From: Guadua angustifolia
Taxonomy: Eukaryota > Streptophyta > Magnoliopsida > Poales > Poaceae
DNA length: 64,000 bases
Assembly: GCA_036346375.1 (NCBI GenBank)
Contig: JAYEVE010000527.1
Location: 1,231,712-1,295,711 of the forward strand
Direction of reading: 5' to 3'
Every line of letters starts with the position of its first letter. The first letter of the stretch is position 1. The notes under the pieces are model-generated. The model did no database searches. It was not told the DNA's origin and was given only the letters and a program-made list of their open reading frames with translations. The position numbers and the translations under genes were made by a program. Of this stretch, positions 21,501 to 33,730 are shown in pieces.

Positions 21501-23794
21501 CTTTAGGCTTTAATGCGAATGAATAAACTTAGGTAATAATGAAGGAATCCGTAGTTAAGTTATTTTTTATCACCAGAACCTTCTCAAATATGATGGAAAT
21601 GCTATCAGTAACTTAAATCAGTAGACTTAACTTGCGTAAAACAAATTCTAAGCGAAATCGATATAAGATAAAGAACTAAATAGTCATAATCCAATATGAT
21701 CAATTAAGCTTTTTCATTAACTCGCAAAGCAGCTCATCTAAATCTGAATCTAGTAAAGAATAGCCTAGAAGTGATCTTTAAGATGTGATCTGCAGTAATC
21801 TAAGAAAATATTCTTATTTTATCTTGCTTCGAATCTAAATCCTAATAAAGCAAAACCCATAAGTAATAAAGTTGCGAACTCATATTATGAATAGTGAATC
21901 AATGAAGCTTGCAACTAATGATTAATTCTATTTAATCTAAACAATCTTTGCATCTTGAATTCGTAAATTAAGATTAATAAATTCATAAAAGAGCCACCCT
22001 GCTTCTTGTAAAGAGTTTTATTTGTTCTTGCTATCTACTTTCTTTTTGCCCTTATTGAAGTTAGTTATTTGCTTTATTTCCGTTGATCGACGTGTAGAAC
22101 CCGACGTTGTCGATTCCGTCATCGCCTCCATTATCCTCGATCCTCGCCTTCATCGTAATCAGTGATTAAGCAAGGCAAGCATCCTTTGACCATATTGATT
22201 CCAATATTTTATATTCCTTTTGTGCATCAAATTGTTTTATGCATGCGTTTACTTTATGTAAATTGCTATCTTATGGATTTGGTAGTTATACCTGTTGTCT
22301 CGTGAATCTCCTTTGATGATTATGAAATGTGAACCTTGATAACCTTAGATTAAGGTTAGGCGTTACTTAATGTCATCATGGGTATATGCGTTCATATTAT
22401 TCATGCTTAGCCATGCTTTAGAATCAGCAATGTACATGATCAAAGTAACATTTGTTTCCTGAAAACCTTGGAAATGGCACTGTTGGTGGTGGGTAATTTT
22501 GATTAAAAACCCAAAATGAAACTATGCTTTGATGCGGGCGATTATTGGCAATAGCCGGTTGTGCTGAAAGGAATTGCACGTAGTGTAGGGTGAAGTGTCG
22601 CCCGTGTCACAACTAAGGACCGAACGTCGTGTAGCTTGATCCAAGAAAATCCGTACAAACCACAAGGGTGAGAATGGGGTAGCCTTAGCTTATTAAATTG
22701 TTTAGACATGGCTTTGCTCATTGGTAGGCGGAGCTAGCGGAGGCATTCCGAAGCACGGTTTGCTTGTGAGGGCTTCCATGCAGTTCAGATGGGTAATTGC
22801 TGCCGGTGCATCGGTGTGCGCTTTGCCATGGACAGAGACGTGGTGTTGGGTGTGATAATGTGGATCCACGGCTTGGGTGAGTGTCTCTGCTTTGTATGGG
22901 TTAACGCCCCGGCTGGTGTAAAGCCTTGTCTAGAATTTAATGACTATGTATGATCGCCATTCGCATACTCTTGTATGGCGATCCACTACCGACGTGGTGA
23001 GTTGATCATTCCTTGTGGGTACAGCTTGTACACCTCTCGCAGAGTTTAAATCTAATTGATTAGCCGCATCTCCGTCATGGGTGTCTTGGTGAACTCTCGC
23101 GCGAGTTAAATGTTTTATTGTTTCCAAAAGGGTTTATTTTACAAGTTAGCTTACCCTACAGATGACCCAATGCTATACCTGTGTGGGCAAGTATTGAATC
23201 ATTTACAGTGCCTCGTGTGGACAAAGAATCGGATATATGCCATGCGATGGCGATGATCGTTTTGACTCACGCCATGGAGGACGGTGAGTGTTTATTATGC
23301 TTTACTTTATTTGCTATCAATTAATCTTGCTCTTTTAAATTCCGTTTGCAAATAACTTGGTTTACAAATTCAAATTCGCTTTATGCAAATTAACTGTAGT
23401 AGCCTCCTTTGAAATGACCTGCATGTATTGTAGGATTTGCTCAAGTCTTGCCGAGTACGTGAAAGTACTCACCCTTGCTTAATTATTATGTAGGTGGATG
23501 AGAATGCGACGCCGAGTCTCCTTTCGCCGCAGGTTACGGATTTTCTTCGCGTGTTTTCGTCAAGTTTATGCTGTCTCGTCACTGCTCGCGGAATGGATGG
23601 GCAAACTACGAGACATTGCTTTTTGTCGCTTTAATCTCGAGTTGTAATATTTATGTAATAATCATTTCCGCTTAATTATTATATTGTATGGTTGTGATTT
23701 CCAATTGTTGTAAACATGTGAGTGCTAGCTACTGATCCAGGGAATAGCACAGTAATCACATGGAGGTTCCTGTTCAGCAGAACGGGGTCTCACA
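18511..23794 (+). repeat. Left (5') LTR of element B, about 5.3 kb
   Basis: Begins TGTAACATCC and ends CGGGGTCTCACA. A TATA box (TATATAG) is at 19,590-19,596. It is GC-rich at 19,300-20,200 and AT-rich elsewhere, with no credible ORF. The 5.3-kb length is at the upper end for plant chromoviruses. Confidence 0.8.
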
Positions 23795-23798
23795 GAGT

Positions 23799-23810
23799 TG
23801 GTATCAGAGC
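23799..23810 (+). other. Primer binding site of element B (initiator tRNA-Met)
   Basis: TGGTATCAGAGC, complementary to the 3' end of plant initiator tRNA-Met, lies four bases after the LTR end. This fixes the LTR boundary and the orientation. Confidence 0.9.
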
Positions 23811-26800
23811 TATACTGACCGTAGGATAAACCTTAGATAGAATGGCCGCTAGCATTGGAATATGGGAATTCAAAATCTTACTTCCAAAAGCTAGTAAATT
23901 TGCAAAATGTAGACTCTGCTAGTCTTTCCTCATCCCTAAGATTCTATTCTTACCCTATATTCATTTTGGGTTGCAAACAAATTCCTTATCTCAAAAAAGA
24001 AATTGTCGCTAGTGGTTATAGTCGCTATCGCTTCAAGATGTTCGAGACTTTGTCATCGTCATCCTTCATATGTTAGGCAAAGAAGTCTACAATGCCTACG
24101 ATAACAATCTCCGTGAAGTCCGACAACACTTCGTTAACCTCGACAAAGCAGAATCAAAGTTTGAAGGTTCTACTTCATGAAGAGTCAGATCACCTAATAG
24201 CAAAATGTGGAAGGTTAGAATATGTAGGATCTACCTTAAGATCAGAACCTTTGCGCATAACTTATTTTTCCTCTCTAGTAGTATAAGTATTTTTATGTGT
24301 TGTTATGTCTTGCTACTTGAAGTTGATTGTTATTTTGAATGCCAGGACTGATTTATATGTGAGCTTAACCTCTAGGTTAAAGTTTCATAATAAATTGTCC
24401 TTATGTATGAATAGGAGAAATCTCAAACCATAGGATGAATAAGAAATCGCGAAATAGCTCCTCTCATCTTTTTATAGAGCTTTATACAAACTTGTCCCTC
24501 CTTCTGTATAAATTCTTACTTATATAACCATTATAGTCATTAGTCTTCCTTGAAAAATTTAATCTCATCAAGATTAGTAGTATAGTCTTTATTACTACTC
24601 TTAGCTTTGCTTGAGATCACCATATTAGTAAACAACAAACTAACTTAAGTCGTTAGGCTAGTTAAAATCTAAATTTTCCCAAAGAATAATTTCTAGCCAT
24701 GCCTTAAAACTTACCTTGTCGCTTTCTAGATTCTATACCATGAAAATGAACTACAATCGAACAATTATATTCTTCAATGTAAACCTTCGAATGAATGTTA
24801 AAACGAAAACTGAAAAAAAATCGGGAACTCTATTTTCTAAAAGAAATGTAAAAAGAGTAGTTATACATGTACTCTTCTCTTATCTATAAAATTTACTCTT
24901 CTTGTATGTATACTCATTCTCCACTCCTAAGATACTCTTTCTAGAAGTATTTCTTTCCTTATCTTTTGCGAAATTAAAATTCATCGAAGCCTCTGAAGAC
25001 TAACACAACAAGTGGTGCAAAGATTAAAAGAAACTCAACGCTGAATAGAAAAAAAAAGATAGTATTATACGAGCGGCATAATATTTTAGCTGCATAGTAA
25101 GCTGTTTATGCATAAATATGTATGGCCAGTAGAAGGAGAACCTTAGATACCCTTCCTACATATTGAGTTGAATATATATGTAGTATTTCTATGCTGTTGA
25201 AAATTTTGGTTGTATAAATCTTTCGTATTGCTTTCGGGTTGCTCTCGTGAATGTTAAACCACTAGGTTGAAATTTGCGATGTGTTAACCCTGTTTAATAA
25301 GAAAATTTTAATTAAAAAGATTTTAAAGAACGAAATGTTGCCTTATAAACCAAACTAGAATATACTTAATCTGCATAGAAACCACAACTAGAGTTAATTG
25401 GAAAGAATCAAGTAGTACTTCATAATATAGGTAACCCTTATGTAACCATTCTTCTCCGATTCCAACATCTTGTCAAACGCGGTCGTAAAACGCCTCTAAT
25501 CCAATAGAATTCTGTTTAAATGACTTTACTCTAATAAATATTGTTGCGTGGATGCCTGCGACATAATTCATTAATACAACTAATGAAAGTAATGAGTAAT
25601 AAAATCTTTAGCTTTATGACCGACCTTTAGCTCATTCTTTGAATTGTTGCCGCCTTTACTCAATGTAAACTTTCACTTCATATTTATGTTTTACAAGGTC
25701 AACCTTGAATGAGATTTAATTGCCACTAATCTCATTAATATTCAATGAGTTATTCAAATAACAATTGTATTTGAATACTCCCTTGAAGTCAACCTCTGCT
25801 CTCTCCAAATAAATCTGCTGAGATACATGCTTTCATTTATCTCAGATATTTTAACATACTCAGTATCTCTTTAAATTAACTTATTCTTGCTAAGGATTCT
25901 TGGCATGAACTGCTAACACTCTCGTCTACTTCGTGAAACCCCGAAGACACTCAATTGCTAAGAAACGATAATCCCATCTAAGTCCAACCAAATCTTTGGT
26001 ATTTAGTGAAGCACTTCCCTACATAGCAATCGACGAACTCCCCATTTTCCCTAAGTTCAAAAAGTGCACGCAAAAAACAAACTAACAAGAAAAACGATTA
26101 CTAGTATCTCTAAGCATGGTGTAAATGCTCACCATAACTGAACAAAATCATTTAATGCACACCTTTTGTTTTAGCAAACTAGCATAAAATATTTCCAACA
26201 TTGGCATAGTTCTTGCTAGGAAAGGAAATGGTTCAGACTAGAGACATACTTCTATACCTTATTTGATGCCTACACACTGTTCTTTGAAATGTTGTTAAAC
26301 CAATCGATCCGAAGAATCATGCTTGCACTCGCTATGGAAAAATAGGACACACTAATGATGAAAGTGAAATCGATTGTTCTTTTTGTGAAGGAAATTATTC
26401 TGAAAAACGCCCCGTAGGTAATACCATTTGTTACTGTCGCGAAGATTAAGATTATTGTCCAGTTTAATACCCCCTTGATTCATTAATTACCACTGCACTT
26501 CAGCCTCAACAAATGAAATTCCAATCCTTGGTTGCTCAAGATTTGATTATTAAAAGAAAAAAAAATTGTACAAGAAATATCACTAAAGGAATTAAAGAAA
26601 CAACACTTAATCCCAACTACCTTCACCAAGAAAGTAGTAAATGGTAATCTCCAATGGCATGTTTCTTGTCTGATAAAGAAAATCATTAGGCTAAAGAATG
26701 CTCTAAAAAGCAACAAATTGAAATTCATAAGGAAAATAATATTAAGCATACAACTAACTGAACAAGATACTACGAGAAAAGTGTGAGTAATTCAACTGTC

Positions 26801-28789
26801 ACGAAAAGGAGCCGCATTGCTGAACAATGTCCGCAAGTTGAATAAATATATTCTACAACCATAACTATACCAAAAGTTACGTCATTCAAGTTTATAACTC
26901 TCAAGAGTAGAGGGAAATAAAATCTGAAGTGGTTTACTCGAAGAATCAGATAAAAAAAACGCGCAAGAATACTTGTCCCTAAACGAATTTTGCTTAACTT
27001 CATTCTCCAACTCAATCACCATCTGTTCATCCCTCCAACAACACCAATGGACAGTTATCTGATATGCAAAACCGAAAAGCCCATTTCATTTGTTTCTATT
27101 GGGTAAACATGGACGTTACACCTATACTTGCCCAAGGAAAGGAAAATCAACCAGCTCTTAGACCGCATTCAATCGACACAAAATGATTAATCCAAGTCAT
27201 TCAAAACAATTACCTAAATCAGAGTCGCTAGCAATGAAGTGCAGGGCCCATAACCCACATGTCCCAGATTTGTGAACAAACAATTCCTTAGATGTCTATT
27301 AATCCAACCCAAAATGTCAATCCAGCTATTCATGGCATTTACCTACAACGCTAATTCGCAAAAAGAAGCTTATGATCTCGCCATATGTAGCACTAGGTAC
27401 AATACTTATGTAATTGAACTCGCCAGATTCAAGTTTAGTTCCATGATCTACTCTTTGATCCTAATCACTTCCTCGATCATCTATTTTATAACATTAGCGA
27501 ACAACCTTTCGTTGTTTCAATAAAATGGATAATGTCACTTGTATCAATCGAGAAGAACTTAGATACTTTGCCAACGCCTACCCAAGAAGAGTTTTAATTG
27601 CCGACAAGGAAGACATCAATGATTTCCAAGCTATCTCAAAGACTTAGAAAACATCAAGTACCTAAAACAACCCCGCCGATATCATGCTCAACATAAACAT
27701 CTTTCTCATATAGTTGTACCCGCACTTGTTGTGGTATTGAGTACGCTTTTGTGTATTCAATTCCTGCAATCACCCTGAATTCTCAGATATTTTATTCCTT
27801 CATAGTTGTCAAACCCAAAGAAAATGTAAACCCTCTGTTGACCAAGGTAATTAAGCGAATCAAATCATCAGAACCATCTTATAATCCTCTTACCTCAACC
27901 CGATATTAAATTATCCCTACTTGTTTTCAATTTAAAGCCAACTCGAAATGACATTTATTCTCAGCCCATTTCAACAACTGATGTTGAATTATACAGATCA
28001 ACCATTGTATTCAAGTACCCTTCATGGTCTCAAACACTCGGTTATTCCCAAATGAATCTAATAACAATGCAACCTATCTCTCACCTTAAATGTTCTAAAT
28101 ATACCCCATGCCACTCTATAAATTAGACTACCCTTGTTAGTGATACTGATTATTCAAACAAAAGAGATATGTAGAAAGTATTAGTATCTCTCATCTACTC
28201 ACCTAAAACTCAAATAGAATTCTTCTCTATTTCTTCGCATGTCAACTTAGAATTGCAAGACGAAGGTCCAAAGAAGCAACCGCAATGAAGGCGAAGTGTC
28301 AACCAAATGACAAGGTCACTTCGATAAGAATTCCGAATGTGCCTCATCTACAAGATTTGCAAAGTTCGGTATTCATTGTTTCCAAATTTGAAATAACTTG
28401 GTGCTACAATATATTAGGCCCTATCGACGTTGAAGATGAAAGAAAAGAAAAACATATAAATCAGAATTGCCATCTCACCTATCCAAGATTCATAATGTCT
28501 TTTAAGCATCGCAGCTTATGAAAATATCTTCGTTTTCCTTCTGAGCTCATCCAGCTAAATGAAATTGACCGATAACCTAATTTAACTTATCGGGAACATC
28601 CGATTATAATCTTAAAAGAAGATGAACGCCACACTCGTAATACATCCCACAAGATGATCAAGATTCAACGGAGCAATCATTCTAAAGGAGCAACTTGGAA
28701 ACGAGAAGACCGACTTAGGAAAAGTTTTCTGACTTATTTTAGAAATAATTTTCCTTAGACCCGCCAAATCTCGGGGTCGAGATTTTTGT
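23811..28789 (+). pseudogene. Degenerate internal region of element B with several zinc-knuckle relics
   Basis: AT-rich and full of stops. From about 26,300 to 27,135 short relics of CX2CX4HX4C zinc knuckles appear on the plus strand: CTRYGKIGHTNDE (26,312), CSFCEGNYSEKR (26,363), CYCRED...DYC (26,428), CFLSDKENH...AKEC (about 26,660), CHEKEPH...AEQC (about 26,797) and CFY...GRYTYTC (about 27,092). Each has lost one or two ligands by single changes. Together they look like a gag C terminus with unusually many knuckles. 23,811-26,300 and 27,140-28,580 show no recognisable gene to me. Confidence 0.5.
28582..28758 (+). pseudogene. Chromodomain-like C-terminal relic of element B pol
   Basis: A 58-codon open stretch ends in TAG. 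It matches the pattern at the end of chromovirus integrases: YREHPIIILKEDERHTRN, IQRSNHSKGATWKRED and a final hydrophobic tail. This is the only part of pol I can identify in B, and it lies 32 bases before the PPT, where it should be. Confidence 0.65.
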
Positions 28790-28801
28790 AAGGGGGGTAG
28801 A
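28790..28801 (+). other. Polypurine tract of element B
   Basis: AAGGGGGGTAGA, preceded by CTCGGGGTCGAGATTTTTGT, a context typical for chromoviruses, directly before the second LTR. Confidence 0.85.
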
Positions 28802-28803
28802 TC

Positions 28804-31155
28804 TGTAACATCCTAAAATTTTAATAAAATAAAAATCAATATTTTGAATTTGAATATTATTCTTTCTGAGTTTTCTTGGCATTATTGATTTTTATTTGGA
28901 GTTCTTGGATTTTGTGTTGCAAGAAAAAGTAAACAAATGAGCAATAAAGAATGAAAAAGAGAAAAGGGAAAAATGTAAAAAGGAAAAATTTAGAAAAATG
29001 TACCATGAAACCCTGAGCATATAAGTAAATCATTTTGGCCATAAAATGAAATTTCATACATGAAGAAAGGAAGGAATAAAATAAAGAGTCAACTTTTAAA
29101 TCAAAACAATGCATTGTCAGAATTTATAAAATAAGTATAAATCTTATCTGGAGCTGAAAAATTTATCATAAAAACCTCAATGCCATTTATACCTCTGGTA
29201 AAAAAAATATTATAAATTAAAAATGTCATTTAAGACTTTTCCAACTTTAAAAACAGAAACCCTAAAAATCTAGAAATTGCAATGTCGGAATTTTTATAAA
29301 ATAATGGAGCAACATTTTGACTTGAAAATTTTACAGAAGCATTCTGAGATCAAATCCTTTAGAAAAACAAAATTTCAAAAATAATAGACTTCAATTGATC
29401 TCAATGAAAAATAGGAATCCGAAATAAGTAATTAGGAGCCATCACTGTTGTCAGAATATTTGTAATTTTTCGGTAACTCATTTTAATCCCAAATTTTTAC
29501 CAGGCATCAAAATATATTTAAAGACCATGTTCAAAAAGTTTGGATATTTTCCACTCCCATTTGGCAGCCCAATAAAATCCAAAATCATTTCTTTTGGCGC
29601 CACTTCATCGATTGTCGGGTCCTCGCCCCCCTCAGAAGCTCCTTCTTCCCCTGCTCAGGCGACCGAAAGGAACTCTCGGCGATGAAACCAGTCGAGCTCA
29701 CACCAGTGAACTTCACCGATTCAACGCATCACCGGGTCCGCAGATCACCCTATTTCAGCCACGACGCACTCGCCGAAGCTTCAAGTGCCCATACCTTCGC
29801 CGATTGTCGCCACGAAGCCTTGTCGCTCTGGAGAAGTTTCGTCCGAGGCTCAACGCAACCAAACCGCTCATCTACTCAATCTCTCAGCCATATATAGCGA
29901 TTGTGGTCACCGAGGCAAGCTTTCATTCCCTCACCTTTCCTTCCTTCCCTCAAGCTGCGCACATGAAGCCTCCCATTTCCGCCATTGCCGTGGAGGTCCA
30001 GAGCTCTAAGCCGAGAGCAATCGAGTAATAGAGTGTCTCATTCTCAAATTCGTTTGGTCTAGAGCATCACCCTACAGCAAGCAACAAGACCCTCAACAAT
30101 TTCGTGAGTTCTCCATGCGAAAAGTGGTCCGCCGTGAGCCTTTTTCTTCCCCAAGACCGGCCCGTGGGCTAACTAATCTGTAATTCTTCCCACGGCGACC
30201 CCAAAATGAAACTCCTAGCATCCATTTATGCTTAAAAGGCTATCGATTCAACTCCTAACACCTGCTCGTCTTCTCCGACTTGCCGCCGCCATGGTCACTG
30301 AGCTCGGCTAGGCCCGCGCAGATATCTCTTCGATTTAATCGACTCGCCATCCTCAGGCGCTCGCCGAGCTCTCCTCTCCATCTTGCCGCCACGAGAGCCG
30401 AGCACCTCGCTGCTCAGCCCTAGTTCCATCCTCTGCTTCTGCCTTTCACTCGCTGAATCGTTTGGAGGTAGGAGAAGGCTGCCAGACTTAGAAAACGATT
30501 CCCACTTCAGATGCATTTACTAATAGGTGGAATTGCATTTCAATATCTTTTGAGATATAGTTTCAATCCCAAGAAAATAAATTTGTATATTCATCTAAAA
30601 TCGAAATAATCTAAATATGTAAAAAGATTTAGTTTTTGAATTACAGTGATTATTGTTCAAATTAAACCTTGATTATGATGCTAATATGATTTTAATGGGA
30701 ACTTGTGAATAATAAGAAATGAAATGGTAAAATAAATATTAGGGTGATGCTAGGATCAGAGTATTCGTAATAATACAAATACACTTAAATTTTGAACTAA
30801 GTTCAATTTATTGCTTAGCAACCATTAGTAAAGTTTAATATGGCCATTAACAAAGTAATAGCATAATGGCTCACAAAATGATATGGCAAATAGCATCAAG
30901 TTCCTAAAACAAAGGAGGACATATGTATGTGAAAATAACTGAAATGAGGTTTAACTTGAATTCCTTGATCATAAAGAAATGTCAAATGCAATAATAATCA
31001 AATAGGAAACCTGTTGTAGTTTAAGTCAAAACAATGCAAAACCAGCTTTAAAACACCCTCAGGGTTATCCCCTGCTAATACCTGAAAAGTGAATTAAAGA
31101 TCCCGAATATTGTAGTTGCAATCTTAATTTAAAGTTGGCCGATTTAGCGTTATTC
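28804..31155 (+). repeat. Right (3') LTR of element B, truncated
   Basis: Matches 18,511-20,878 of the left LTR and then stops at GCGTTATTC, where the left copy continues ATCGTGG. A TATA box is at 29,891-29,897. Nearly all differences between copies fall at CAG/CTG or CG sites. Confidence 0.85.
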
Positions 31156-32388
31156 CTAGTCCTTGCTGGTTTCCAAGGCCTTCATGGTCCTCTCCAAAGT
31201 TCCTAAGTACAAGATAATCAATAATATCATTAGGTAGCATACCATCCTCACAAATATCTGCCGACGGCACTTAGGAACGAGCTCACTGTTGATTCAATTG
31301 CCGTGCTCGTGTTCTTGTGATGGGTCCTTGCATCATAACCGGAGGAGGCTCGATCAGATGCATAGGAGTGATGTCCTCATCGAAGGTGAGGGTCTCGATC
31401 CAGAAGTTATCCTGCTCCGAAAGTGACGGTAGGTCGATCCGCCCTAGCGGGTAGGCTCGGCCCGAACGACGCCATGGAAAGGCGCCTTTGCTCTACCGAG
31501 GCGCAAGCGAGAATCCCGATGGCGCCGAGTGTCAACGCATAAGATGTTGATACTACTACCGCCGCCCATAAGCACTTTGGACAGGCGTTTTAGCCTGACG
31601 GGGCGCATAACCAGCGTGTATCTCCCCTACCGTGGGACATGATCGGGTGATCGGCCCGATCAAAGGTGATCGGCGATTCCGACCACCGGTACTTGCGCGG
31701 CGAAGGCGCGCGTGGCGTGAACTTCACGGCGGGCGAGCTTGAGCCGCCGCTTGTCGGCGAGCTCGCCGGTCCACCGAAGATCATGAGGCAACCGCTGGTT
31801 CTGGGAACTCGACGTCCGCCTCCTGGGCCCGGATCGGCCGCCGGTCTGCTTTTCCCCCGTAGGGGAGCTCCGGAGGAGGCGTCAGAGTTTCGCGACTCCT
31901 TGTATTTGTGCTTGACGGGTACCGTGATTCGCACACGGCCCTCCATCAATTTCTCGGTGGTCGGCCGAGGCTACCCGCCGCCGCCGCTTAGGCGAGCATC
32001 ATTGTCCGCGACTCGTGGTCCTGCGGACTTGCTTCCCCTTCCGCTTCCTTTTGCTCGGAGCGGTCGTGGGATCGCTGCTTCAGCCAGACACTCGCTTGGC
32101 CTTCCCTTGTCGAAGATGGTTTCACGGCCTCCTCACGGAGGCGTGGTTGGTATGGCGTCGAGCAATTCCTTGGTGGTTTTGGGCTTGACGCAGCTTCCAA
32201 CTTGTGCACTCAAGGCTTTGCACGCGTGGTCGAGATGAATGTTCGACGACGCGTCGCCGCCGACATCGGGAGCTCGTTAATCGCTAGGAGAAACGTCGGA
32301 TGTAATCCCGAGCGCTTTCTCCGGTCATTCATGACTTTTCAAGTCCGGGGAGTTCTGTATGCTTATAAGTGCCCTCGAAATTGCCGAC
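31156..32388 (-). repeat. Second copy of the 1.2 kb of element A that precedes B (an empty B site)
   Basis: Repeats 17,270-18,510: the end of the 0.9-kb insertion, the protease and the gag tail. It then runs through the point where B is inserted in the first copy (CCGAC, 32,384-32,388) straight into the rest of gag. The junction with the B LTR shows only a 2-bp overlap (TC). Small indels distinguish the copies. Confidence 0.85.
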
Positions 32389-33700
32389 GAAGACGCCTTC
32401 AGTCGGCCCAACTCCTCGATGGAGTCGGCGGCAAGTACCGAAAGCTCGAGCCAAGTCCGCTAGGTAGATCGACGCATCGATGATAAAGAAGTCATCCGTA
32501 GTTCCGCCGGCCGACAGGCGAGCCGGTAGTCCTCGAGCCAGACACCGGGGTTCGTGGCCCCCGTGTATTTGGCTATATTGACGGGTGCCCGGAACCGGGC
32601 AAGAAAGTTGGCGTTGCGGATCCTCCGCGTGAATGCCCGGCCCCGACCATCGGTGGGCTGCGGTCGCGTCGCCGGCCATTGCCGCCGACCCGCGACGGCC
32701 GCCATGACCGTCGGCCTCCTTCTTGCATCAAGGGTGTCGCGGTAGTCGTGGTTTTGGCCGAGGCGCTGGCGAGCCGGGTGTGCGAGGCTTGGGGCCGCTC
32801 CAGGCCGGCCGCGCCTCTTGGCGGGTTCGGTGAACGCGGCTTTGCTTGTTCGGAAGGGTGCTCCGACCGATGGAGGCTCGGGTCGCATGTCTGCACAATG
32901 CAAGACACCTCTACCAGCCCCCAGAGGTTCTGGTAGGTGGCCTGTCCCTCTGCTCGGCCGGTTCGGGATGCCACGAAGCAGATCATGGCCGCGTGATATT
33001 CGAATGGAAGGGGAAGCACGGGCACCTTCCGGCCCCTCCATTAGCTGCTGATGTACCTGATGGGCTGCATGGCGCCGCCAGTGCTTGAGGGGAGCGACTC
33101 GCCCAGCCCTAACTCCGCCAAGCCCTCAACCACCTTTGGTTCCCCATGCCGTTGTTGGGGTACGACGGGTGAGCTCTGGGGCCTTTGCGCCCAAAGCGAC
33201 GGCCCTCCTCCGGTGTGTTGTCACGCCGGAGGTGGGAATTGTGTCTCGCGCCCGTTCATTGGCCAGGGGCGCCGGCCATGTAGCACTCGCGAGAGTACGG
33301 TTCCGCGGGAATCGCTTCAGGTTTCGAGCCGAGTCGCTGGAGGAGCTTTCCAGTATCTCGTGGACGGAGGCTGGCACATAGCCGGTCATTGCCACAAAGC
33401 GTGAACCGTCGAGAGGCAGCGTTTCTACCCGTGTGAACACATGCGCGCTACCATTAGAGGCGGCGCACCGTTCGGTGGGCTCCGGGGTCCATACGGAGGC
33501 TTCGAGCCGCAAGTTACCGAAAATGTCGGCGAAGAAGCTTGGGCCTTCGGAGAGGGCCTGGTCCCGGAAGATGGCGGGGACGAGCGCGAGCTCTCCCACC
33601 GGTGTGGCGACGAAGTCGAGGGAGCCGATCCGGATCCCCTCAGACCGTCGGCGGCCAGGTCAAGGAAGCCATCAAGGAAACAGCGTAATCCGGAGATGAC
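32389..33700 (-). pseudogene. Gag of element A (broken)
   Basis: Minus-strand fragments in different frames carry the retrotransposon gag core: FRAPVNIAKYTGATNPGVWL (about 32,530-32,590), followed in another frame by YLADLARA. The upstream part (33,126-33,599) is the gag N-terminal region. Gag would form the virus-like particle. Multiple small indels break the frame. Confidence 0.6.
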
Positions 33701-33710
33701 AAACATGAGG

Positions 33711-33728
33711 CCCCTACCGGGCGCGCCA
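33711..33728 (-). other. Primer binding site of element A
   Basis: On the minus strand TGGCGCGCCGGTAGGGGC starts two bases inside the 5' LTR. It resembles the TGGCGCGCCAGGTAGGGG sites usual in Tat/Ogre-type elements. The tRNA species is not assigned with certainty. Confidence 0.7.
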
Positions 33729-33730
33729 AA

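Larger units (their letters stand above)
18511..31155 (+). mobile_element. Element B: chromovirus-like LTR retrotransposon, non-autonomous, right LTR truncated
   Basis: The left LTR starts TGTAACATCC at 18,511 after CCGAC. It is followed at 23,799 by a PBS matching initiator tRNA-Met, a 5-kb internal region, a PPT (28,790-28,801) and a second LTR start TGTAACATCC at 28,804. The right LTR stops at 31,155 after 2,352 bases, where the left LTR runs on to 23,794. A chromodomain-like remnant before the PPT and the Tekay/Del-type LTR ends place it among chromoviruses. No intact gag or pol is present. Confidence 0.85.
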
